Source of the DNA: Anaerotruncus massiliensis (ex Togo et al. 2026)
GTDB lineage: Bacteria; Bacillota; Clostridia; Oscillospirales; Ruminococcaceae
Direction of reading: 5' to 3'
Assembly: GCF_900199635.1 (NCBI RefSeq)
Contig: NZ_LT962686.1
Span: 29,210-93,209 of the forward strand
Length of the DNA: 64,000 nt
The first letter of the stretch is position 1; each line of letters begins with the position of its first letter. The notes beneath the pieces are model-generated. The model was given only the letters and a program-made list of their open reading frames with translations, was not told where the DNA came from and did no database searches. Below are positions 1-8,062 of the stretch, piece by piece. The position numbers and the translations under genes were made by a program.

Positions 1-709
1 GCATCTCGCCCGCGACGGCGGTAAGCAGCACCGCCGTCAAAAAGACGGTCATGCTCACCCCCAGCTCCTTCGCCTTGGCGGCGGCCGCCCCGACGGGCAG
101 CGACCCCTCCACGACCCGGATGCGGCCCCCCGGCAGCAGCGCGCCCTTCATGTGGTAGGCGCGCGGGGCCTTTTCCCCGCGGCCCTTCCGCTCCGGGACG
201 TAGTGCTTGCGGAAGCTGTCGTCCTCCCGTTCCGAGCGGGAGGCGTCGAAGTCGAGCGCGGACGGGCTGTGCGTAAAGGCGTCCGGATGGCGCAGCAGCA
301 GGTAGTCATAGACGAGCGCGCGCAAAAATTGCAGCGCGCCCGAACCGTCGGTCAGCGCGTGGTAGACCTCCAGGTTGATGCGGCAGCGGTAATAGGTGAC
401 CGCGAAGAGCAGCCCCCGCCGCCGCGGGTTATAGAGGGGGGAGCAGGGGGGACTGCTTTCCTCCGACACCTCGGGCACAAGATCGCTCTGCTCGAGGAAA
501 TACCAGAAGAGCCCCCGCCGCAGCACCGAACGAAACGGCGGGAACTTTTCAAGGGTGCGGCCGAGCGCGCGCCGGAGGACCTCCGGATCGACCGGCTCGC
601 AGAGCTCGCAGGCAAAGCGGAAGACCTTGGGGTCCTGCTTGCTGCTCGTCGAGGGGAATATTTTGGCCGCGTTGTCCAGGCGGCTCCATTTTAAGGATTG
701 TCTTGACAT
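1..709 (-). CDS. Condensation/acyltransferase-like protein, partial
   Basis: About 236 N-terminal residues are visible; the gene runs off the left edge, so there is no stop. The protein opens with a region typical of CoA-dependent acyltransferase/condensation-fold proteins and carries YHALTDG about halfway, which fits the HxxxDG catalytic motif of that superfamily (NRPS condensation domains, alcohol acetyltransferases, WES-type acyltransferases). The ATG overlaps the last 19 bases of the upstream esterase gene, so the two are probably co-transcribed and translationally coupled. Acyl transfer is inferred from the motif and the fold-like pattern only; the substrate is unknown. The real C-terminus lies outside the window. 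Confidence 0.65.
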   Translation of the reverse strand, partial: MSRQSLKWSRLDNAAKIFPSTSSKQDPKVFRFACELCEPVDPEVLRRALGRTLEKFPPFRSVLRRGLFWYFLEQSDLVPEVSEESSPPCSPLYNPRRRGLLFAVTYYRCRINLEVYHALTDGSGALQFLRALVYDYLLLRHPDAFTHSPSALDFDASRSEREDDSFRKHYVPERKGRGEKAPRAYHMKGALLPGGRIRVVEGSLPVGAAAAKAKELGVSMTVFLTAVLLTAVAGEM

Positions 710-1617
710 GCCGGATGGCTCACCTCGTCTAAAAAGCGGTTGATGTAACCGTAGGCCTTCTGCACCTGCGCGAAGCGGGGCGGCAGGGAGAAAAAGCCGT
801 GGAGCGCGTCGGGGATGCGGTGCATCTCCACCGGGACGCCCGCGCGCTTGAGGGCCTCGCCGTACGCCTCCCCCTCGTCCCGCAGCGGGTCGTATTCGGC
901 CGTGAGGATGAGGGTCTGCGGCTGGTTGGAGAAGTCCTCCGCCGCCAGCGGCGCAAAATAGGGGTTTTCACAGTCCTCCGGGCCGCTCTGGTAGAGCTCC
1001 ATATATTCGCAGATGCGCTTGGAGGTCAACAGATAGTCGGTACCGTTTTCACGCACCGATGGAAAGGGGGAATTTTCCGTATGGTCGGCCGCCGTGGCGG
1101 GATAGATAAGGATCTGGCTGCGCGGCAGGAATTCCCCCCGGTCGCGCGCCATCAGCGAGACCGCCGCCGCGAGGTTCGCCCCGGCGCTGTCCCCGATCAG
1201 CGTGATCTGGTCGGCCCGCATCCCAAAGAGGCTCAGATCGAGGAAGATTTCCCGCGCGACCGCATAGCAGTCCTCGGGCGCGGCGGGGAAGCGGTATTCG
1301 GGCGCGAGGCGGTAATCGACCGACACGACCGAACGGTCGGTCAGCTTCGCCATATTGCGGCAGACCTTGTCGTAGCTGTCGATGTTGCCCGTCACCCAGC
1401 CGCCCCCGTGGAAAAAGAGCAGGATGGCGTGCTCCCCCTCCGTCTCGGGGGAGAAGATGCGCACCGGAATGTCGTGGTCGCCGTAATGCACCACGTGGTC
1501 CCACGGCTTATAGAAGAGAACGGGCCTGCCCGCCGCCGTCCGAAGCGCCCGCTCGATCGGGTAGGTCTTGCGGATGTCGATGTCCGGATAGGAGAGGGCT
1601 TTGAGCGCGGCGCGCAT
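691..1617 (-). CDS. Alpha/beta hydrolase, hormone-sensitive-lipase type
   Basis: A 308-residue esterase/lipase-like hydrolase. Visible family marks are the oxyanion-hole HGGGW, the nucleophile elbow GDSAGAN, the acid in AEYDPLRDEG and the catalytic His in DALHGF near the C-terminus. This is the full HSL-family triad at the usual length. No signal peptide or membrane segment is seen, so it should be cytoplasmic. It precedes, and overlaps by 19 bases, an acyltransferase-like gene; acyl-ester turnover is a reasonable shared theme but is inferred. The start is uncertain. A strong AAAGGAGGAA site lies about 24 bases upstream of this ATG, too far away, and sits ideally before an in-frame ATC at 1635. 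A non-AUG start there would add six residues. Confidence 0.85.
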   Translation of the reverse strand: MRAALKALSYPDIDIRKTYPIERALRTAAGRPVLFYKPWDHVVHYGDHDIPVRIFSPETEGEHAILLFFHGGGWVTGNIDSYDKVCRNMAKLTDRSVVSVDYRLAPEYRFPAAPEDCYAVAREIFLDLSLFGMRADQITLIGDSAGANLAAAVSLMARDRGEFLPRSQILIYPATAADHTENSPFPSVRENGTDYLLTSKRICEYMELYQSGPEDCENPYFAPLAAEDFSNQPQTLILTAEYDPLRDEGEAYGEALKRAGVPVEMHRIPDALHGFFSLPPRFAQVQKAYGYINRFLDEVSHPACQDNP

Positions 1618-1649
1618 GGCCTTGTTGATTGCGATGGGAATTCCTCCTT

Positions 1650-2600
1650 TTTTGCCGCTCGGGGAGCGGCGGAGCTTCTTCTTTGATATCCTGCTCAGAG
1701 CGCTTCAGATTTGCCGCACTGCGCCCGGCGGGGCTTCTTCTTAGATGTTCCGCCCGGGGGGGCGGAAGGCTTTTTTCGCGCCCCTCCGGGGCGCTTCAGA
1801 TGTGCCGCCTTCGGCGGCGGGGATTGCCGGGTCCCGCCCCGGCAGGCGGGCCGACTTCTTGCGCGCCCAAGAAGTCGGCGGAAGAAGGGCGCTCAAGGGG
1901 GGCTTCAAGCGGCCTGCCCGGGCTACGCCCGGAGCGCGCTACGCGCGACGGCCGCTCAAAGGGCCTCGCCGGCCCTTTGGAACCCGCTTTGAGCCGCCTA
2001 CGGCGGAATCTTTTGTAAGGAAGCGGGGCGCAAAGCTCGCCCCCCTTGAGAATCCCCCCGCCGCTCACGTCCAGCCAGCCGCGGGTAGAAGGCTAGTACC
2101 GCTGCGCCCAACATCCGGTTGTCGGAAGGCTCGCCGGGGACGCACGGCGGAAAACAACGCCCGTTCCGGGCGTTCGCGCGCTCCGCGCGCGTGCGCGGCG
2201 TAGCCGCGCAGTTTTCCGCCTCCCCGTGGGCGCTGCGCGCCACGCAAAAGCGGCCGTGCCTCCCCGGGCGCACTTCCGGTACGGTTCCGGAGACTCTCGG
2301 GCAGAGGCATTGCGCCCGCGGCGCGGCGGCTGGCGGGATGCTGTAGGCTCGTTCGCTCATCCGTGGCGGGGCGCCGCCGACTTTGGCCGAAGGCCAACCG
2401 GAGGCGGCGCGGGGGTCAAGGGGGCACGGCCCCCTGCGGCTTCTTTCCCCCATTTCTTGTCCGTACAAGAAATGGGGCCGCCCGCCGGGGCGGGACCCGG
2501 CAGCTCCGCCGCTTCATGAGCGGCAAATCCAAAACCGCCGTCGGTCGGCCACCGACAAACTCCGCCGCTCCCTGAGCGGCACATCCAACCTCATTATGAT
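1650..2600. repeat. Hairpin-rich intergenic repeat block A
   Basis: About 950 bases without a credible gene. The block is a chain of inverted repeats, including a 12-bp hairpin with a 6-base loop at 1850-1879, a branched GC-rich element near 1910-1970, the cloverleaf at 2146-2220, a GTGGGCGC/GCGCCAC hairpin just after it, a nested hairpin at about 2368-2410 and a 13-bp hairpin at 2448-2477. Its right half (from about 2140) matches blocks B, C and D in order and near-identically. The segment near 1910-1970 reappears in block B in inverted orientation, so the family is modular. Open reading frames here are artefacts of high GC. Confidence 0.8.
2146..2220. repeat. Cloverleaf repeat, copy A (75 nt)
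   Basis: Closing stem GGCGGAAAAC/GTTTTCCGCC encloses three perfect hairpins: AACGCCCG-TTC-CGGGCGTT, CGCGCGC-TCC-GCGCGCG and TGCGCGGC-GTA-GCCGCGCA. Every base outside the three 3-base loops is paired. It could be a structured RNA or a DNA cruciform; the sequence alone does not tell which strand matters. Confidence 0.8.
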
Positions 2601-2689
2601 CAGTATACCACAAAGCGGAGGGGTTTGAACAGGAATCCGCGCGTAAAATCTCACAAGCGCGTACAGAGGGCACGGCTGGCGGTTTTCCC

Positions 2690-2718
2690 TTGTAAACAGG
2701 GGGCGGATGTGATAAAAT
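2690..2718 (+). promoter_or_regulatory. Sigma-70-type promoter for the zinc-ribbon/coaX run
   Basis: TTGTAA at 2690 and TAAAAT at 2713 are separated by 17 bases. They lie just downstream of repeat block A and about 50 bases before the first gene start. Confidence 0.6.
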
Positions 2719-2769
2719 TGCGGCAGAAGCGTCGCCCGGCGGCGGGCGTGTGGAGGAGGAGTGCGGCAA

Positions 2770-3321
2770 ATGGCGAACATGGCGACCTGCCCCAACTGCG
2801 GACGCCCGGTGAGCGGGCGGGCGCGGCGGTGCGGCTACTGCGGCGAATCGCTGCTTGAGGACTATTTCAGCGCGCCGGGCATGGAGCTCGGCGGGGAAGA
2901 GGGCCCCAGCGCGGGCGCGACCGCCGCGACGGTGCTCGGCTCCTTCGGCGCGGTCGCGCTGATCGTGGCGCTCGTCTTCCAGCTGCTCGTGCTCTTCGGG
3001 TTTGGGCCGGAGGCGCTCGTCCCGTCCCTCGACCTGGCCTGGTGGCTGCGCACCCTCGCGATGACCGTCCTTCCGGTCGTCTATCTCGTGCAGCAGCTGC
3101 TGCTCGGCGGGCACCGCAAATCGCTGGTGTTTGACGCGGTCTGGCTCTTTCTCGGCATGTGCGGACTGACGACCACGCTGCTCTGCTACCTCGACCGGGG
3201 AAGCGCGGCCTTCTACGGCATGACCGCGATCCCATACCTTCTGGTGGTCGGCTGCGCGCTCGTCACTGTGGCCTGCGTCACCGCGATCCTCGCCTACCGG
3301 CGGGAGGAGGCGGACATATGA
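2770..3321 (+). CDS. Zinc-ribbon membrane protein
   Basis: A 183-residue protein with an N-terminal zinc ribbon (CPNCG, then CGYCG about 15 residues later) followed by a short acidic linker and four hydrophobic segments (roughly residues 55-75, 95-115, 120-140 and 150-175). The architecture is that of the many small zinc-ribbon-plus-membrane proteins of Firmicutes with no assigned reaction. Three in-frame starts are close together (GTG 2761, ATG 2770, ATG 2779). ATG 2770 was chosen because the GGAGGAGGA site ending at 2760 is 9 bases away. The stop overlaps the coaX start (ATGA), so the two genes are coupled, but no functional link to CoA synthesis is known. Confidence 0.75.
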   Translation: MANMATCPNCGRPVSGRARRCGYCGESLLEDYFSAPGMELGGEEGPSAGATAATVLGSFGAVALIVALVFQLLVLFGFGPEALVPSLDLAWWLRTLAMTVLPVVYLVQQLLLGGHRKSLVFDAVWLFLGMCGLTTTLLCYLDRGSAAFYGMTAIPYLLVVGCALVTVACVTAILAYRREEADI

Positions 3322-4085
3322 TCCTTTCCGTCGACGTGGGCAACACCAACATCTCCATCGGCGCTTACGAGGCGAAAAACCGCCTCTTCGTCTGCCATAT
3401 CCTCACCGAGCCGGACAAAACCGAGGTGGAATACGCGATGCTCTTCCACCACATCCTCCACCTGCACCGCCAGAGCGAGCAGGATCTCGAGGGTGCGATC
3501 ATCTCCTCGGTGGTGCCGCCGCTTTCGCCCGTGCTCAAGGCGGCCCTCCAGCTCTGCGGGGCCGAACGGGTGCTCCAGGTGGGGCCGGGCATCAGGACGG
3601 GGCTCAACATCCGCATCGACAATCCCGCGCAGCTCGGCGCGGACTTCGTGGCCGCGGCCATCGGCGCGATGGACCGCTATCCGCTGCCCGCCATCATCGT
3701 CGACCTCGGAACAGCGACGAAAATTTCGGTGGTGGACCGCTCCCGCACCTTTATCGGCGGCTCGATCATGCCGGGGGTGAAGGTGTCGCTCGACGCGCTC
3801 AGCAACCGGGCGGCGCAGCTTCCCCACATCAGCCTCGAGGGGCCGGTGCCGGTCATCGGCACCAACACGGTCGACAGCATGAAGTCGGGCGTGCTGCTGG
3901 GCGCCGCAAGCATGATCGACGGGATGATCGCGCGGTACGAGGAGGCCGCCGGCCCGGCGGCCTCGGTCGTCGCGTGCGGCGCGCTGGCCGACGTGGTCGT
4001 GCCGCTCTGCCGGCGGGAAATCACCGTCGACAGCACCCTGCGCATCGACGGCCTCTATGCCGCCTGGCGCAAAAACAGCGTCTGA
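3318..4085 (+). CDS. coaX: Type III pantothenate kinase
   Basis: 255 residues, the usual CoaX length. It phosphorylates pantothenate to 4'-phosphopantothenate, the first step of coenzyme A synthesis, in the cytoplasm. Family marks include the N-terminal phosphate-binding DVGNTN, the central IRIDNPAQLGAD, which carries the catalytic and pantothenate-binding region, the VDLGTATK stretch and GGSIMPG. Its start overlaps the preceding stop by four bases. An ECF S component two genes downstream may import the substrate pantothenate, which would make this a small vitamin B5 salvage cluster. Confidence 0.95.
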   Translation: MILSVDVGNTNISIGAYEAKNRLFVCHILTEPDKTEVEYAMLFHHILHLHRQSEQDLEGAIISSVVPPLSPVLKAALQLCGAERVLQVGPGIRTGLNIRIDNPAQLGADFVAAAIGAMDRYPLPAIIVDLGTATKISVVDRSRTFIGGSIMPGVKVSLDALSNRAAQLPHISLEGPVPVIGTNTVDSMKSGVLLGAASMIDGMIARYEEAAGPAASVVACGALADVVVPLCRREITVDSTLRIDGLYAAWRKNSV

Positions 4086-4111
4086 TCCGCGAGAAGAAAG
4101 GAACCGCCGCG

Positions 4112-4543
4112 ATGAATAAAATCACCTGCATCTGCCTCGGGGTCCGGGATATGGCCGCCGCCGTCCGTTTTTACAGGGACGGCCTGGGCTTCCGGACCGA
4201 CTGCACGGAGGACTGTCCCGAGGTCATTTTTTTTGATACGCCGGGCACCAAATTCGAGCTCTACCCGCTGGACCTTCTGGCAAAGGACATCTCCGGAACG
4301 GCCCCGCCTCCGGTCACGGACGGCTTCGCGGGGATCACACTGGCTTACAATGTGGAGACGCGCGAACAGGTCGACGAGACTGCCGCGCTGGTGGAACAGG
4401 CGGGCGGCAGGATCGTAAAGCCGCCCCAGGAGGTCTTTTGGGGCGGTTACCACGCCTATTTTGCCGATTTGGACGGCTACTACTGGGAGGTTGCATGGGG
4501 CCCGAATTTCCGCTATGACGAAAACGGGCTCCTGAAATTCTAG
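4112..4543 (+). CDS. VOC-family protein (glyoxalase/dioxygenase fold)
   Basis: 143 residues forming one vicinal-oxygen-chelate unit: an N-terminal beta strand with LGVRDMAAAVRFYRDGLGF, a central FELY strand, and a C-terminal half ending FADLDGYYWEVAW. The motifs are those of the glyoxalase/bleomycin-resistance superfamily. Metal-ligand positions typical of the fold are partly visible (Glu in FELY and WEV). The substrate cannot be told; relatives range from lactoylglutathione lyases to proteins without a known reaction. GAAAGGA lies 10 bases before the ATG. It lies in the same direction as coaX, 26 bases downstream. Confidence 0.85.
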   Translation: MNKITCICLGVRDMAAAVRFYRDGLGFRTDCTEDCPEVIFFDTPGTKFELYPLDLLAKDISGTAPPPVTDGFAGITLAYNVETREQVDETAALVEQAGGRIVKPPQEVFWGGYHAYFADLDGYYWEVAWGPNFRYDENGLLKF

Positions 4544-4636
4544 CCCGGTCCGGATTTTGCTATTTATTGCGCTGCAATAGATAAATACAACATGCGCTGC
4601 ATCCCATCCGGGAGCAGCAGCAAGGAGCGAATGACA

Positions 4637-5224
4637 ATGTCCCAGACGACCCGGAAGACCGCACGGCTCGTGCAGTATGCGCTGCTGATGGCACTGCTGG
4701 CGGTACTTGGCTTCACACCCCTTGGATTCATCATGGTCCCGCCGGTGTCCATCACGATCCTGCACATCCCCGTCATCCTCGGGGCGGTGCTCTTCGGACC
4801 CGGCTGCGGCGCGCTGCTCGGGCTCGAGTTCGGGCTCATCAGCATGGTCCGCGCCATCATGGCCCCGACCCCGCCGATCGACATGCTCTTTTCCCCGGCC
4901 GCCAGCGGCGCGCCGGTCCAGTCGATCGTCATGTGCATCCTTCCGCGCGTCCTGCTCGGCGTGATCGCGGGCGCGCTCTTCCTCGCGCTCAAAAAGCTCC
5001 TCCGGAAGGAATCGCTTGCCGCGGGGATCTCGGCGGCGGCCGCCGCCGTCTGCCACACGGTCGGGGTGCTCGGCTGCCTGTGGTTTTTCTTCAAGGCCCT
5101 GCCGCTGCGCCAGGTCTTTTTGGCCATCGTGGGCGTCAACGGCCTGCTCGAATTGGCCGCCGCCATCCTTTTGACGGCGCTCATCTGCCCGCCGCTGCGG
5201 AAATTCCTCAAATCGGGGAGGTAA
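4637..5224 (+). CDS. ECF transporter S component, possibly for pantothenate
   Basis: 195 residues, almost entirely hydrophobic, with about five or six membrane segments. The pattern FTPLGFI..PP followed by ITILHIPVILGAVLFGPG is typical of the ECF-type S-component family (substrate-binding membrane subunit of energy-coupling-factor vitamin importers). No A or T subunit is nearby, which is normal for group II systems that share one energizing module. Proximity to coaX suggests pantothenate (PanT-like), but that is context, not motif. ATG 4637 was preferred to ATG 4631 because AAGGAG at 4622-4627 is then 9 bases away. Confidence 0.75.
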   Translation: MSQTTRKTARLVQYALLMALLAVLGFTPLGFIMVPPVSITILHIPVILGAVLFGPGCGALLGLEFGLISMVRAIMAPTPPIDMLFSPAASGAPVQSIVMCILPRVLLGVIAGALFLALKKLLRKESLAAGISAAAAAVCHTVGVLGCLWFFFKALPLRQVFLAIVGVNGLLELAAAILLTALICPPLRKFLKSGR

Positions 5225-5229
5225 GCCCT

Positions 5230-6195
5230 GTGAAGGAAATTGCCATTACAGAGATCGAAAACCTCAAGATCGGCTGCGCGCAGGACCCCGAGGCCGCGAC
5301 CGGCTGCACCGTGATCCTCTGCGAGCGGGGCGCGCCCGCGGGCGTGGACGTGCGCGGCGGCGGCCCCGCCTCCCGCGAAAGCCAGCTTTTACAGCCCACC
5401 GCCGCCGCCGAGGGCATCCACGCGGTGCTCCTGTCGGGGGGCAGCGCGTTCGGACTGGGCGCGGCGGACGGCGTGATGCGCTATCTCGCCGGGCGCGGCG
5501 TCGGCGTGGATACCGGCGTCCGCCCGGTGCCCCTCGTCTGCGAGAGCTGCCTCTTCGACCTCGGGGTCGGCTCGCCCGACGCGCACCCCGACGCGGAGAT
5601 GGCCTATGCCGCCTGTCTCGACGCGGAGAAAAACGCCCCGCGCGAGGGGAATTTCGGCGCGGGCACGGGCGCGACGGTCGGCAAGCTCGGCGGGCCCGCC
5701 CGGATGATGAAGTCGGGGCAGGGCTTTTACGCCGTGCGGCTCGGGGAGCTGAAGGTCGGGGCGGTCGCCGCGGTCAACGCCCTGGGGGACGTCTTCGACC
5801 CCGACAGCGGCAGAAAGCTCGCGGGCCTGCTCGCCCCGGACAAAAGCGCCTTCGCGGACAGCGAGGAGGCGCTCTTTGCCGACTATTCGAGCAAACAGAA
5901 CTTCTTCACCGGCAACACGACGCTCGGGTGCGTCGTCACGAACGGGAAATTTGGGAAAGCGCAGATGGCGAAGATCGCGGCGATGGCCCAGAACGGCTAC
6001 GCGCGCGCCATCCGGCCGGTGCACACGACCGCCGACGGGGACAGCGTCTACGCCCTCTCGGTCGGGGAGGTCGACGCGGACGTCAACGTGGTGGGCACGC
6101 TGGCCGCGCGCGTCATGGCGCGCGCCGTCGCCCGCGCCGTGCTGGCCGCCGCGCCCGCCTGCGGGCTTCCGGCCGCGCGCGGCTTTATGCCCTAA
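5230..6195 (+). CDS. P1-family (DmpA/NylC-like) self-processing aminopeptidase
   Basis: 321 residues from a GTG start, with GGGGAGG seven bases upstream. The family are N-terminal-nucleophile hydrolases (L-aminopeptidase/D-esterase, beta-aminopeptidase, nylon-oligomer hydrolase) that cut themselves before a Thr or Ser. Here GNTTLG places the probable autocleavage bond at Asn229-Thr230. Other family stretches are LLSGGSAFGL and GNFGAGTGATVGK. No signal peptide is present, so it should be cytoplasmic. It begins six bases after the ECF gene stop and is probably its operon partner; the physiological peptide substrate is unknown. Confidence 0.88.
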   Translation: MKEIAITEIENLKIGCAQDPEAATGCTVILCERGAPAGVDVRGGGPASRESQLLQPTAAAEGIHAVLLSGGSAFGLGAADGVMRYLAGRGVGVDTGVRPVPLVCESCLFDLGVGSPDAHPDAEMAYAACLDAEKNAPREGNFGAGTGATVGKLGGPARMMKSGQGFYAVRLGELKVGAVAAVNALGDVFDPDSGRKLAGLLAPDKSAFADSEEALFADYSSKQNFFTGNTTLGCVVTNGKFGKAQMAKIAAMAQNGYARAIRPVHTTADGDSVYALSVGEVDADVNVVGTLAARVMARAVARAVLAAAPACGLPAARGFMP

Positions 6196-6235
6196 AGGCG
6201 TTCATCCCCGCAAAGCCAAAAAGGCCGTGGGTGGG

Positions 6236-6272
6236 AAAAGGCCCGGCGTTCCGTGGAGCGCCGGGCCTTTTT
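6236..6272 (+). terminator. Intrinsic terminator after the coaX-peptidase run
   Basis: Stem AAAAGGCCCGGCG/CGCCGGGCCTTTT, 9-10 base loop, T-tract. Confidence 0.85.
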
Positions 6273-6350
6273 GCGGGCGCCGGGCCCTGCTTCAGGCGCA
6301 TTTTATCTTTGCCGCTTTTATTTTGCAGGAGAAAAAGAACGCGGATTTTG

Positions 6351-6384
6351 TCGGATTGACAATCCGAAGGGAAGCGGATAAGAT
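6351..6384 (+). promoter_or_regulatory. Promoter with palindromic operator for the two-component operon
   Basis: TTGACA at 6356 and TAAGAT at 6379 with a 17-base spacer, a strong sigma-70-type promoter. The perfect palindrome TCGGATT-GAC-AATCCGA at 6351-6367 covers the -35 box, as an operator would. Confidence 0.7.
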
Positions 6385-6430
6385 AAACTTGGTATGAAAT
6401 GGAATTGCGGTTTTGGGGGAGGACAAGCGT

Positions 6431-8047
6431 ATGATGAAGGTCATCGTTGCGGACGACGAGGCGAAGGTCTGCCAGCTCATTTGCAGCCTGGTGGACTGGG
6501 CGTCGCTCGACATGGAGGTCGCCGGGGTGGCGCACAACGGGATCGAGGCGCTCGAACTCGTGGAAACGCTGCGCCCCGACCTGATCATCACCGACATCCG
6601 GATGCCCGGATACGACGGGCTCGAGCTCATCAGCCGCGCCAAGGCGGCCAAGCCCGACCTCGATTTCATCATCGTGAGCGGCTACCGGCACTTTGAATAC
6701 GCGCAGAGCGCGATCAAATACGGGGTGAGCGACTACCTGCTTAAGCCGATCAAAAAGGCGGACCTCATCGAGACGCTCTTGCGCACGCGGGAAAAATACC
6801 TGCGCCGCACCGAGCAGCTCACGAGCGCCGAACAGCTCAAGATGACCATCCAGAGCGACATCGACAAATTGCGCGCCGGGCTCTTCGCGAACCTGCTCCT
6901 ACAGGGGGGCGCGGTCTCGCCCGACGCGGACATCGCGCGGATCAACGCGGACTACCACTTCCACTTCGCGCCCGGGTGCTTCCAGATGTTCGTGGCCAAG
7001 CTCGACTGCCCGGCGGACGCCCTCTGCCAGGACGGCATGAAGCTGCTGACCGAACGGCTGGAAAAGGCGCTGCGCGACGCGCTTCAGGAACGCTGCGCCG
7101 ACCTGGAGATCTGCACGCAGGGCTGCCGCGCCTACGGGATCCTGAACTTCCCCGAGGAGGAGCGCAAGACGGTGCGCAAGCAGCTCAAAAACGCGCTCGA
7201 CGAGCTGCTGCTCCAGCAGGCGCTCTTCGGCGGCGCGCGGCTCACGATCGGGCTGGGCGCGCCCGCCGCGGAGATCGGCGGCATCGGGGAATCGCTCGCG
7301 TCGGCCCAGCGGGCCGCCGCGCAGCGGCTGGTCGAGGGGACCGGCAAGCTGATCGAGGGCGGCGCGCAGGAGGCGGAAACGCTCGACCGCGACGCGTTGC
7401 TCGCCGAGTTCAGCAAGAATTTCGAGGCCGCGCTCGAGGTGCTCGACGCCGACGGGGCCGCCGCCGCGATCGCCGCGCTGCGCACCCGCGCGTTCGGCGC
7501 GCCGGGGGCTTCGGGACAGGAGCTCTTCCGCCTCGCGGCGGACGCGTGCAGCGTCTACCTCATGCTGCTGCGCAACCACCGGCTCACCGAGGGGGACACG
7601 CAGGCCTTCTACGAGCGGTTCACCAGCGAGGCGGACCTCTGCCCCGACGCGGGCACCCTCTTCGACACCCTCTCGCGGATGGTCGGGGAGTCGCTCGAGG
7701 CGGTCGTCCGCGACCGCAGGCAGGCCGACCGCCGCCCCATCCGCGCCGCCAAGCAGTACATCCAGCAGAACTACCGGAGCCCGCTGAGCCTCGAGGAGGT
7801 GAGCGGGGTGGTCGGCTTCAGCGCCGCGTATTTTTCCTCCCTCTTCAAAAAGGAGAGCGGCCAGAACTTTCTCGAATACCTCTCGGAGGTGCGGATGAAC
7901 AAGGCCAAGGAGCTGCTCAAGGAGACGAGCCTCAGCGTCGCGGCGGTATGCGAGCAGGTCGGCTACAACGACCTCAAGCACTTCACCCAGAGCTTCAAGA
8001 AGTTTACCGGCCTCAAGCCCAACGAGTTCCGCAAGCTCTATTCCTGA
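6431..8047 (+). CDS. YesN-type response regulator, AraC-family output
   Basis: 538 residues. Residues 1-125 form a receiver domain with the phospho-acceptor Asp55 in LIITDIRMPGYDG and Lys near LLKPIKK. The middle (about 130-430) is the long variable linker usual in YesN proteins. Residues about 440-538 are an AraC/XylS DNA-binding domain with two helix-turn-helices (LSLEEVSGVVGFSAAYFSSLFKK and a second at the extreme C-terminus). ATG 6431 follows GGGGGAGG by 9 bases and is preferred to an in-frame ATG inside the ribosome site. It is the first gene of an operon with the sensor kinase and a degenerate ABC protein. By position it may control the sugar ABC transporter that follows. Confidence 0.9.
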   Translation: MMKVIVADDEAKVCQLICSLVDWASLDMEVAGVAHNGIEALELVETLRPDLIITDIRMPGYDGLELISRAKAAKPDLDFIIVSGYRHFEYAQSAIKYGVSDYLLKPIKKADLIETLLRTREKYLRRTEQLTSAEQLKMTIQSDIDKLRAGLFANLLLQGGAVSPDADIARINADYHFHFAPGCFQMFVAKLDCPADALCQDGMKLLTERLEKALRDALQERCADLEICTQGCRAYGILNFPEEERKTVRKQLKNALDELLLQQALFGGARLTIGLGAPAAEIGGIGESLASAQRAAAQRLVEGTGKLIEGGAQEAETLDRDALLAEFSKNFEAALEVLDADGAAAAIAALRTRAFGAPGASGQELFRLAADACSVYLMLLRNHRLTEGDTQAFYERFTSEADLCPDAGTLFDTLSRMVGESLEAVVRDRRQADRRPIRAAKQYIQQNYRSPLSLEEVSGVVGFSAAYFSSLFKKESGQNFLEYLSEVRMNKAKELLKETSLSVAAVCEQVGYNDLKHFTQSFKKFTGLKPNEFRKLYS

Positions 8048-8062
8048 GGCGGGGGGACCGAT

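Noticed and set aside
2146..2220. Integron attC site or tRNA gene for the cloverleaf element
   Set aside because: The ends do not fit the RYYYAAC/GTTRRRY core of attC. It has tRNA size but lacks D-loop, anticodon-loop and T-loop consensus, and loops are only three bases.
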